DNA from: Tieghemiomyces parasiticus | Lineage: Eukaryota > Kickxellomycota > Dimargaritomycetes > Dimargaritales > Dimargaritaceae | Direction: 5' to 3' | NCBI GenBank assembly: GCA_027575765.1 | Contig: JANBPT010000346.1 | Span: 1 to 42,670, forward strand | Length of the DNA stretch: 42,670 nt | Notes under the pieces: model-generated | The model's database searches: none | The model's input: the letters and a program-made list of their open reading frames with translations, nothing else | Told to the model about the DNA's origin: nothing | Program-made: the position numbers and the translations under genes | Part shown: piece by piece, positions 1-10,900 of the stretch | How positions within the stretch are numbered: position 1 is the first letter of the stretch | How the letters are laid out: each line of letters opens with the position of its first letter

Positions 1-1546
1 AAATGTACTATTGCCTCTGCGGCGAGTATAGCCTCATTTTGGGTAGGTTCCAGTCTGTGTACTGCCCAAGGGGGGGGGGGCGCTGGCAACCCATGAACCC
101 AGGCAGCCGCTGTTAAACTATCGCGACTCGGTCGGTTTAATACCTTTTTCTGGTTGTATCACTCGTCTATCCTTATTCCCACTCGCCGCGGACCTGTTAG
201 AACAAGATTTATCTAGCTTCCCACAGCGGACGACAGACAGCGCCTTTATCATCAATAACTTGCGGACCATTTACCGGTGGAATGCCAAACAGAGCGACGA
301 GGTTCTATTGAAAAGGTAACTTTATCTCCGTGATAGATGGCCATAAGTTGGACAATATCATGGACCCATCATTTATTAATCGGATAACGTGGAAGAGAGC
401 CGTGACGGCTTTCGGACGGAGGCCATCACGTCCAATAGTTTGGCACGCCGCTGCGCAGACCAATCGATACTATACTACTGCCGACATGGTGGACAAGCCT
501 AGCCTAACGTCCTCTCCACGCTTACCGCATATTATTTTACCCGAATGCTGACATGGTCTGTAGGAGCGGTGGGCTCGAGCGCCAGCAGCGTTACTGCTGT
601 CCGCGCTGCGAGCTCTGTGTCGGTTATAAAGCAGTGGGCGATTCCCAGGCGGGCGACTACACCTACATTCTCCCCACGGCCCTCACTTTAGAGCAAGGTG
701 TAGTCCCTGAGACTTTTAAACGTGACCTGGCGAATTCCTAAGACCTCGTATGCCTTGTAAATGTATAACTTCCTAATGGCGCTGTACCGTCCATCCATTG
801 CCCAGGAAGGCGTATTGCCGCACACATAAAGACCTATTAACTTGGCGGTACATCTATCATCAGGCCATCATCGAGGGGAGTTGGCTTGTGAGCTTGAGAC
901 CCGTAACAGTTCCAGTATCGTCATTGCAATGCCTTGAATTGACCGCGGTGCAGCCGTCTCCCACAGATACCTTTGAATTCTAGGTCCGGATTGATAAATT
1001 TAAGGCGGAAGTGGACCGATATGGCCATTCATTATGTCGTAACGCACCACGAATTTTTCAGCAGTCACCAACACATACAGATATGAGCACTGCCTCCTCT
1101 CTCGCTACATTTGCGCTCGCTAAGGGTCAAATAGGCGATACATTGCCAGGGTAGGTGGCAATTTAGGAATTGTCAATCCCGCAACCTTTTTTTGCACCTT
1201 GCTATACAGTTCCATGACGGCCGACCAGCCTGCAAGCTGCCGAGTGTCTAAGGCTCAAGACTTGCAGCGGCCATCGTGGTAGATTTTTCTAGATGTGTAA
1301 AAGAGCGATAAATGAACAGCGAGACCTTCCAGCGCCTCCTCAACACGGCCTTCTGTTACCGACTTGCGTCTCATTATAAGATCAAGGAACTTTGTACTGT
1401 GAAACCCCCCCCCCCTGCCCCGCTGGAAAGAAATACAAGTGGATACGATACGGTCAAGAAAATGGGGGTTATAATAAATGATCGGTACAGCCATTTTACA
1501 CTGTCTGCTACACACCTTGCATGATCACAACTAAAACGGGCACGGC
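1..1546. other. Intergenic, no gene recognised
   Basis: No open frame here reads like a conserved protein and no plausible splice-linked exons were found. The stretch holds a run of ten G at about 70-79 and a run of C at about 1405-1415. It lies downstream of the broken GT25 gene, so its right end would include that gene's 3' untranslated region. The neighbouring gene on the left, if any, is outside the window. Confidence 0.6.
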
Positions 1547-2606
1547 TCATTGATGGCTGTAAGACTGGTCGAGAACCTGGCGGGTCGAATTTTGAAGAGA
1601 GATCCAGTCAATACGGGCACTCCCTTTGACGTCGGAGGGGTCATGCTCGCGGGCTTGAATAACCCAAATGGGTTCGGGGGCGTAGACATTGACTTGGCCG
1701 GCTCGAGCGGCATCTGAGATCATAGCGTCGATAGGGCCATTAGGATTCTGAAAGATCCGGAGCAGTTTGGCGTAAGCACGGCGTGACACCATGTAGGCCT
1801 GGGTGCACCAAAGCCCCTTCAGGCTTCGGATAATCGGATGGTCGTAGACCTTGGGGCCTAGATGCTCGGCATTGCTGCAGTGGCCCATGAAGAGCATGTC
1901 CCACATGGGGCCTAGCACCTCAAGGGCGCGGCTGGCACGGTCCGGGAGGTCAACCTCCTTATCGACGTCATCCTCGAGGATAGTGATGTGCGGGTAGCCC
2001 TTCTCAAGGGCATCCCGGTATACGTCCAGATGGGATCACAAGCAAGCCAAACGCGTTATTCCCACTCGGCTACTATAGTAACCTAGGCCTTTCGAAGGGA
2101 TTTTGTCCGGCGTTATTCCACGGACAAACTCATGGGTAACGTTGAGGTAATTGAGTATAGTTGCCATTCGGTCCCGACGGTCAGGACGATGTTCAAGGTT
2201 GATGACATAAACGTGGCCAAAAACAGCTTTGTTTGCTGCACGAATGGCTGAGCGATCGAACTGGAACTGCTCTTCCACACTGAGCTTGGTTGACTGTGAG
2301 GGTGGCGACGGTGGCCTGTGCTCGTGAACCCTGGTGGGAATGGGCATAGTGCCCTGGTTGAGACGGGTCAACCACTGCAGGTTGTAGTAGGTCTTGGTGA
2401 TGAAAAATAGCGCGGCAACGGCAAGGGAAAATGCTAAACATTTAAAGATGAAAGTCGCAACGGTCTTTCAGCAGCTTTTTACCCCCAGGATTCGAAGAAG
2501 TCAGGCCATGATAGCTCTCGTCATGAGGCTCAACCGTCAGAGACTGCTGTTCCTGAGAAGTGTTAGGGGCGCCTGAAGTAATGACATGGTAGTCTTTACT
2601 GGACAT
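1547..2606 (-). pseudogene. Disrupted glycosyltransferase family 25 gene
   Basis: Reading from an ATG at 2606, a short N-terminal cytosolic segment leads to a hydrophobic stretch (AFSLAVAALFFIT) typical of a type II Golgi anchor. Then come the GT25 N-terminal motif VYVINLEHRPDRRDRM, the segment SHLDVYRDALEKGYP, the acidic LEDDVD motif expected at the donor/metal site, and a C-terminal half ending SYSHQ. GT25 enzymes transfer sugars to glycans or collagen-like acceptors. Two lesions are visible. An in-frame TGA at 2038-2036 falls in ACL*SHL, where the family usually has a hydrophobic residue. Near 2434-2482 the reading frame shifts by one base between the N-terminal part and the membrane segment. 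A 49-nt GTAAAA...TTTAG intron (2482-2434) could restore that frame, but every other intron here is 144-307 nt. The family call is firm; the broken state could also reflect sequence error. Confidence 0.7.
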
Positions 2607-3795
2607 GGTCAGCATTTAATGGGTACGTGATCGTATGGATTTCGTTGGAAATGTCGGGGCGGAGGGATCAGCAGTGTAAGGATAAATGTATATAGTGTCA
2701 TTGAAATGTCCTCTCGTGGAGGGGCGAGTCGCTGGCGCATTTATAGAAAAAGTTCCGTATCGTAATGGCGTAGGCTGGAGCGATGTCCCTCTTTGTGGGG
2801 TACATCGGCTTTGGTGCTCCCCAGATGATCTATGATATTAGATTGACCCACCTTACAGCCCGCTTTGTGTCATTCTTTTCCTATTGTTTCGTTGGGGTCG
2901 AATTAATCCTCGCCTCTCCCCCCAAGGTTGTACGCCCTTTGTTACATTCCCGGGCACTTTTTCTCGATTCTCATGTGATAGGGGGGAGGGTGCGACCCGA
3001 AGGGGAGGAGTGCCGTAGGGGAAACTATAGGCTAATAGCTGGGGGACTGAAGGCTAATAAATTGAAAGACTTACGAACGAATTGCAAAATATTGAAGATA
3101 GTTGTGTAGAAGTGTTGAGCTATCGTTTATTGAGTAAGAACCGAAAGGTCTTGTATAATAAAAGGTGGTCGGCATCATTCATAATGGCTATAACTTGGGT
3201 TCAGAACGAGCCCAAGGACAATAGTGCGAGGCGGGGCTGGTGCCCGGGCGGATAGAGAAAGCAGCTGCGCGGCTCCTGGGTCAATGCGAAGAGTAGTGAG
3301 GGCAGAGAGACCCTAAGCGGATGGAGGTGGAGGCGCCGGTCAAGGAGGGTAGTGACGTCCAACAATCCAGGAGGGTTGGCATCGCTGGGAAAGGATAACA
3401 TGTATATATAATAGTGGGTGATAATTAAATAGATGGGGGTGCCACGACCGATCGGACCAGTAGTTTAGGGCGCGACAAGCAGGCGCAAAGGGTAAAACGA
3501 GTACAGGGACAACGGAAAATATACAGGGAATCCAAGGCCCCGTCAATCACAGAGAAGGGCCCTAAGACTTCCTGGTTCCTGTTTCGGCCCTGCTGGTATC
3601 ATTTGATTCTTCGCGTCTTACGGACGTAGGGTGAGAGATGGTGGGCACATTTATGGGCGCTACATTGGGCAAAAGGGGCGGGACTCGGTGGGGATCCCGA
3701 GGTTGCTTGATAGATAGGGTGAAGACTAGAGGGGAAGGTTTCGGCTAAAAGAGAATAAAGTGGATGGGACGGATAAAGGCGATGTAAGGTTAAAA

Positions 3796-3870
3796 TCAGC
3801 CAACCGCGCTGGCTATAGCACAGTGGTGCTACAAGGTGGCAGCCACTACGCCTCGGTGGAAGATGAATTC
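3796..3870 (+). repeat. Diverged dispersed repeat, copy A
   Basis: About 75 bp that align by eye to 4545-4617, beginning TCAG and ending AATTC, with a best-matching core around TGGTGCTACA followed by GGTGGCAGCCACTAC. Both copies can be read in one frame as similar peptides around VVLQGGSHYA / MVLQDGGYRA. This suggests old duplicated coding sequence, perhaps from a mobile element. The match is roughly two thirds identical and was not computed. Confidence 0.4.
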
Positions 3871-4544
3871 ACCAACGACTTTCCTGTCGACGGGCTGAGT
3901 GACCTTAAAGTATACCGTGGTGTCTATCAACGGCCTAACATCAATCGAGGGGACAGTTGGGTGAAGTAGGTTTGTCGTGAGTTGTGGAAAGGGTCCACCC
4001 AAGGATGGCGAGTACCATTCATTACCAAGCAATACGTTGTGAAGGCGACATAACGGAGAGAGAGGGGGGGGCTAAAGGGGCGGGTGACTTCTTGGCCACG
4101 AAGGAGATGTTGGCAGTTGTACTATTCCTCTGTTACGTGGCACAGCTGCCAATGAGACTGAGCAAGTAGCCGTCGTTTATAGGAGCTAAGTGAAGGGAAA
4201 AAGAGGACAGGGTTAAAGGGAGGGAAGGGAGCTCGGATCGATCTGGGAAAGGTATCCTGGGTCAAGAAATAAGGGGTTTTGGTTGATCGTTCTTGACCTT
4301 GAACACTCGGGTCTTTTGCTGAGTGATGTTTGCCTGCTCGGTGGTGGGGGTGGCCATTGCTTTGTGGTGGCCTCGAGTTGTCCGCTGTTGTAACCGCAAG
4401 ACATCCCCCTGTGTGGAAGGGAACCAAAAAATGGCGGCCATGGTTTGCAGCCACCACACGTACGGTATCTTAACCTTGCAAAAGCCCTCCGGCTGACTCT
4501 CTTGCATTTGTGTTGCCGCTTAAATAGGACCAAGATACGGCTTG

Positions 4545-4617
4545 TCAGTCAAGGGCGGTTGGGTTACTATGGTGCTACAGGATGGCGGCTACCGCGCCTA
4601 AACGGCAGATGAAATTC
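4545..4617 (+). repeat. Diverged dispersed repeat, copy B
   Basis: Second copy of the 3796-3870 repeat, in the same orientation about 750 bp away. The core TGGTGCTACAGGATGGCGGC is clearest. In the frame that matches copy A there is a stop right after YRA, so this copy cannot be coding now. Confidence 0.4.
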
Positions 4618-5396
4618 GAGAATGATCCACTCGTCTACACAGTCCCTTCAATCCGCCCGTTGTCAGGTCATCATAAACTATACTCCCCCCTACTACTGTG
4701 GGTTTGCAAAAGGAGGCTGATAAATGCAGGGGCCATAGTAGGTTAAGTTGGCAAGTAAACGGGTTTCCACATGGACGATTTATACAATCAACAAGTAAAG
4801 AGTATGCGGGAGGGTCTGGAGTAGAAGGAAACGGGCGTAGCAGAGAGTCTATTGTGATAAGGTGCAAGTACAAGGGCCACTTGTAGGTGGCAAGTGTTAC
4901 GCACTATCAAGCAAATATAAGAGCATGGAAGTGACACAATGAAGACCAAGTTTTTCAAGGAAAACTTGGCGGTTCATATGTCAAGGTTACTATGATAGGC
5001 TATTACGGGGTGTGTATCCCGAGTAGGGGAGCAACTTGAAGAAAGACCGAGGAAGGGTCGCTGGCGAGCAGGCCGAGCAGAATAAAGGAACAGTTTTTAT
5101 TACACACTTAACGACCATACAACTATGGGTGCTTTGTCGTCTTTAAATAGATGTGGCTTGAGTGATGGCAAAACCATTTGGTTTAGCTTGAGGTACTTGG
5201 TCCCTGGAGCTGTTCTACCTGGGGAGGAGGACCCAAAATTTATTTGAGGTTGCTTTTCAAGTCGGAAGGTTGACGCTTTCTTATTTCCCAAAGGAAGGAA
5301 ATAACCCACAATGGATGATGGAGGATTCTATCAGGAAGACAACTTCCTAAAGGGAGGCAGCTTCCCTGGACAAGGGGGAACCCTGGAGTGCGCCTC

Positions 5397-5530
5397 TGTT
5401 ACAATAGCACTATGGGATCAGAATTTAAGCAAAGCTGCCGGGCCCTGAATAAAGTACCTGGGTCCAGATTTTATTATATCCCCCCACTAAGAATCTGATA
5501 ACATTTTGGTGCTGCCATCCCCCAATGTTA
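5397..5530 (+). mobile_element. LTR-end and primer-binding-site-like junction
   Basis: A segment starting TGTTAC at 5397 and ending GATAACA at 5503 has the short TGTTA...TAACA inverted ends usual for LTRs. It contains a polyadenylation-like GAATAAAG at about 5447. Two bases after the end comes TTGGTGCTGCC, whose TGG is what a tRNA-primed binding site (complement of a tRNA 3' CCA) would show. An ATG at 5525 opens a 60-residue frame in AT-richer DNA (5525-5707) with a CHIC motif but no recognisable Gag domain. No second LTR, protease or reverse transcriptase was seen in the window. At best this is a solo or decayed LTR fragment; it could be chance. Confidence 0.25.
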
Positions 5531-7960
5531 TCTTCACTTGTGCAAATGATTGATGCAACCATTTACAAACCTTTAAGAGGAAAACCTGATGTCGCATCTA
5601 GAAAATATAGACATGAAAGTGTTTATGGTAGCTGCTATACACCTATCGGTCTCGCAATAGATTGCCACATATGTGGCCTTCCTAACGGGAAAAACCAACT
5701 GAAGTAACAGGAAGAGTGGTGAAAGGATTCGATCAATTAGAGTGCATTATTTAGTGCTTTGGATAACATTATAAATATATATATTACCAGCGATTCATCA
5801 GCTTCGGCCATGTGAAAATGAAGTATTGCTAATTTAATGTCAGAATATACCGGTTTCGGCATCCGAAATACCAACGTTCACAGAACACCTGTAAGCCACA
5901 GTAATGTCGTGCAGATACGACCACAACCTCCTGGCAACGGCAATAGGCCAAAACCCAAGTGACCCACGAACCCGCTCATGACTTACCACCAGGACTCAAT
6001 CTCGCGCACATTTTCTAGCTATATAAGCCTAACAAACCCTACTAGTATCCGAACTACTATCATCTGCATCTAACCTTGCGCCTCTTACTAATAAACCACC
6101 CTTTGGGGTCCTGGATAACCACCGAGTATGGTAATTTGGAATATAGGTACAATGACTCATGACTGTACGTGAGGGTGAGTGGCCTGAGTCGAAAAAAAGA
6201 TAAATGCCAAGAGCTGGAGGGGCTCTGCGGAGCCTATGCTTCTTGACCACCACCAGTCAGTTGAATTTGAGGCCAATACGTATTAGTTGCCAGTTGGTGA
6301 AAACGTCATTAATCTCGTGGCTCAGGCTCAGAATATTATAAGATCATGGGGTTTCAGATCGGGATATCTGATGATGGCAGTCCCTCGCTAATCTCCTGGC
6401 CCACCTACCACAGAGAGCAGAATAATAATAATCCATTATAGGTCGACCTTTCAGGCGACGTTTGACTGTTGGAATACGCCTAGCAATCGTACAGAAATGC
6501 CATGGGCCAGACAGCTTCAAAGTGATACAGCCACGTTTCGCCATAATAATAATCCCTGTGGAGAGCTCCTGACGTCATATCAAGTTGGGTATTAGTGCAA
6601 CATAATCACTCCCCCCCCCGGTTGTGGGGGCCGCTAGGGCTTGGCAATGCGGGCTGCTGTGGCACCAGGTAGTATAGTAAGTTATTAAATTGACCACATG
6701 TGGCCCAACATTGAAAGGCAAGGTGCTATTCGGCTGCTGTGGTGGTTCCTCATTGTTTTATCTTCTTCTTCTTTTTCCGCCTGGTGGTCTTGCCATCCAC
6801 AAATCAGAAAAAACATGCGACGCACGATCTGAAAGGGGAGGGAAGGGATGGCCTGGTGTCGCGCGATCTAGTCCACTTATACAAACCCATCGGATCCTGC
6901 TAGACAGCCCCCCGCCCCTTTGACTGCACTGACTCCCTCGCGAACAATTGTTGTACTGAATCCACGATATCTTCCAACTGGCACTGCCTCCACTTGCCCA
7001 GCTCGATCCGTTGAATGGCCCAGCCTTCCTGCATCCCACTCGTGGACTGCTGCGGCTGACTCTCTGGCCCACTTGCACTGCGGTTTCCATTGGCCTGGTA
7101 GGATCTCGCTACCTATCTCGGCTGCCACTTACACCAGAGAGGCTATTGTGTATATCATCAGTATTTGCCAGAGAGACCCGCACCATCCACGCCCACTCCC
7201 TACTGGCGCCTCTCGCTCAAAGCTCTTCCTTCCTTCTAACTACTTTGTCCCGTCCCGCGCCCGCTGACGACAGCCCGGCGACGTCTGTATTCCCCCGCAT
7301 GGCCCGCCGCTGCTGGTAAGCCCAGCGGCCCTCCAGTCATCCGCCTTCAACCAATTCGTCCGCTGACACCCTCCCTCTGTGCCGCTGGCCTGCTACCCTA
7401 GCACCCTGGACCTGAAGGCCGTGACTAATGGACATGTTCTACCTTACTTCTGCTGCACCCTCTTTTATCAAGCAATTTAACCGGGCGGCAATCCCATTCC
7501 CCTCCCCCATTTGCGACCGCCTGACCCTCGTCCCCTCAAGGCCCGGCCACTTTAAGCTCTTGGACAAGCGCCGTTTCGCCCGGGACTGTCTTCAAACCTC
7601 TTGCCGCTCCCCAACCGCTGGCCCTGACCCGCCCCCGCAGCACAATCCTGTGAAAAAAGTGGACCGGGTGGAGGAGTCAACCTATCTTCGTCAACTCTAA
7701 ACATCCAACCCCTCCGCTCTGACGTTGTATTATAGCCCGCATACACGTTCCACCGGTCAAGCTGTCCCTCCTTCAGCTGGGCTCTGTAATCACCCGCCCA
7801 TCTTTTCTTCTCTCCAAGCTTACATCGCCCCTTATCCCCTCCCTAAACCATTCCTGCCAACCCGCCCCGCCCTCCTCTCACTACACCTTTACCGTAGCCC
7901 ACCCTAGCATCCGGCTGGTGTCTCCGTTGGTACCAGCCCCTCTGCTACCACCTTCCCTCC

Positions 7961-10900
7961 ATGCCGCAGGGCAAGGCCGGTAAACGCCCCGTCAGCTCGG
8001 CCAGCCGCTCTACCCGTAAGCGTCGTCGTACCGCCAGTAAGACGCCCCCCATCTCCGACACCGCTTCACCCCCTGACACCGCCGATCCGCACGCCGGCTC
8101 TTCCGCAACTTCCTCCACTATGAATCCGGAGGACAAGGTCCGCGCCGCTCGGGCCGACCGAAAGAGAACAAAGCGTCGGCCCGGCCCGCCTGCGCCCCCA
8201 CCGCCCCAGGCTCCGGTCTCGACTGAAATCGACCACCCACCGCAGGGCCCTCGCCCGTCCACCGACGAACCGACCGCCTCCCCTGAGATCGTGGAGGTTG
8301 ACGCCGGACCCTCACCCGGTCGTCTGGCCCCGCTGGGAGCGGCCGGGCTCCTTCTGGACGACTCCCTGAATCCGCCCGTCTTCTCCGACCCCAGCGAATC
8401 CGACTTGTTTGACCATCCGCCACCCACCCTCGGTCCAAATGACGGCGAGGCCAGCGACGGCTGGGTCGACATGGACGAGGCCGGGGCCTCCGCCCTGCTT
8501 ACGTCGGACCTCGCCGGCGACGAGGGCGAAGAGTTTTCGTTCACGGAGCACCGCCATCCAGCGCGTCGCCATCGCCACTACCGCCACGCCCACGGGGGTT
8601 CGGGGTCCGATGGTAGCGACACCAGCAGCGACTCGGAAGACGATGCAATCCACCTGGAGGATGAGGAACTTAGCGACGAGGACGTCGACAGCGAGCACGA
8701 CGGCGACCACTCCGCCAGCGACGGCCACGGCCCCAACCGTTCCCACGCCGACGAGGACGAGGATGAGCGCGTCGCTGGACTTCACCTCTTCGGCCGCCAC
8801 GGTGCCTACTCGCTTGGCGGTGGTGCTGCTCACTTACTGTCACATCTGGGCTTCCCCGGTAACGGTGGGCAATACCGGCAGCTTCTCACCGCACTTCGGA
8901 ATCGCGACGACCCTACTGCCCAGCTTATGGCCCTGCAGGAACTATCCGAATTGCTTTCGATGGCCACCGAGGAGTCTCTGGCCGGCCAATTTAACCAGGA
9001 TGCCTTCGTCAAGGAGCTGGTGCGCCTACTCAAGGGCACGGATGACCAGGGCCTGACCGCCGACTCCGGAGCGGCGTCCGCCGACCAGTACGCCAACGAG
9101 TATGAGCGCATGCTGGCCACCATGTACGGGGCCGAAGGCGCGGCCGTGGCCCCTAACCCCAACGTGATGCTGCTGGCCTGCCGTTGCCTCTTTAACCTGA
9201 TTGAGGCCCTGCCCGCTGCGTCCGGGGCGGTGGCAGCTTACGGGGCTATCCCGGCCCTCTGCGCGAAGCTGATGGACATTGAGTACATTGACCTGGCCGA
9301 GCAGGCCCTGAGCACCCTGGAAAAGATCTCCCAGGACTTCCCCGTCCCGGTGGTACGGGAGGGAGGCTTGGCGGCGGTACTCAACTACATTGACTTCTTC
9401 CCGCTTCACGTGCAGCGCACTGCCATTACCACCGCAGCCAACTGCGCCGGTCGGATCCCGAACGACCAATTCGCCCAGGTACGCGAGGTCCTACCCACCG
9501 TCGAGCGCCTCCTGGCGTACTCAGACCAGCGTGTCGTCGAACAGGCCTGTCTCTGCCTGTTCCGCCTCGTGCGCGGGGTGCGTCGCGACCGGGTGCGCCT
9601 GGAAGAACTGTTTGGTGGGGCCTCTCTCCTCGATACCCTGCTAGGCTTCATCCGCCGCCGTGCCCCGCATCACGCTGATGCCGGCACCCACGCCGTGGCG
9701 GTCGGCGACGCCACTTTCAGCCGGGTGCTCCAGACAGTTGGCCTGCTGGCCCGCGGCTCGGACCGCCTGGCTGGGACTCTACTGACCCAGGGGGCGGTGG
9801 TGACCGTGTGCCGTTTGCTTGGCGGACCCGATGCGGAGGGCACGGAGGAGGCCAAACCGGCCGACACGCTGGCCACCGAACGCCTATCCCCCGACCAGCT
9901 TTGCGACTTGCTCAATCTGGCCGCTGAACTGCTGCCTCCTTTGCCCATCGGCCCTGTCCCCCACGCCAACGACGAAGCCGAAGCCTCACCAGTGACTGAA
10001 GGTGGCACTACCACCATCTCCGAGCAGCCTGGACGGGCCTTGACCCCAGCCTCCCTGGCCTCGTCCGGTCACTTTACCCGCACCGTCCCAACCGACCGAC
10101 TCGCCCTGTTCCGTGACCACCCGGCCCTCCTGGAGGAGTTCGGCCGGTGCTGCCTGCCGGTGCTCCAGCCGCTGTTCGTGGCTGTAGTACACACCGATGT
10201 GCGGCGCCGCGTAGTGGTACTTCTGCTCAAGGTACTGCACCTTATGACCCCTGCCCAAATCGAGCGCTGGACCGCTCCGCTCCCGCTGGCCCCTTTTGCT
10301 GCCCATCTCCTCTCGTCGGCCGCAGCCCCGGCGTTCCCGGGCGTGGCCGCCCTCCACTTGGTAGACACCTTGACCACAAAATGTCCGTCTCAATATGCCG
10401 CCCAGTTCCGCCGTGAGGGGGTCGTGCACCGCCTCCAGGAGATGACGGAGCTTGCCCAGGCTGATGGTTGGACCGACGGGTCCGAAATCGAATCGACGCA
10501 TGAAGACGCAGCCGTCGACACAGGGGTCTCCCGCCCGGCCGCTCCGGCTAACGACGTCTCGCCACTGGAAGGCTACGGCGCCCTCGAGTATGTTTTGCTC
10601 CCATCCCTCGCCTCCTTGACGTTGCGTAACCTGCTGGTGACCACCCCCCCTGCGTCGGACGAGGTGGCCGTTCTGCCGACGACCAACGCCGGTCCCCAGG
10701 CGGGGTCTCCGAATGACCCTAACCGACTTTACGTTCTCCGCCTCGCTCGCTGGGTCCGCGCGAGGTTAACTCACCTGGACGCTCTGTTCGCCGGTGACGC
10801 GGCCCAGGCGCCCGGGGCCGACGCCCTGGACCGTCTGCGCAGCGTGGCTTCACGGCTCCAAGCTGAGGACCCGGTCGAGCATACTGGGGCCCTGGCGGAC

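Larger units (their letters stand above)
2607..7960. other. 5.4-kb spacer between divergent genes
   Basis: This is the longest gene-free stretch, lying between the 5' ends of the GT25 relic and UFD4. None of its short open frames resembles a known protein. It contains a diverged 75-bp repeat pair and an LTR-like junction (separate entries), an AT-richer island at about 5480-5880, and a C-run at 6609-6618. From about 7700 to 7960 the plus strand becomes pyrimidine-rich, as is seen just before several other start codons in this window, and is probably the UFD4 leader and core promoter. Confidence 0.6.

Noticed and set aside
7945..8544. 199-codon minus-strand open frame over the UFD4 start
   Set aside because: It overlaps the low-complexity N-terminus of UFD4 and has only Ser/Gly/Arg-rich sequence.
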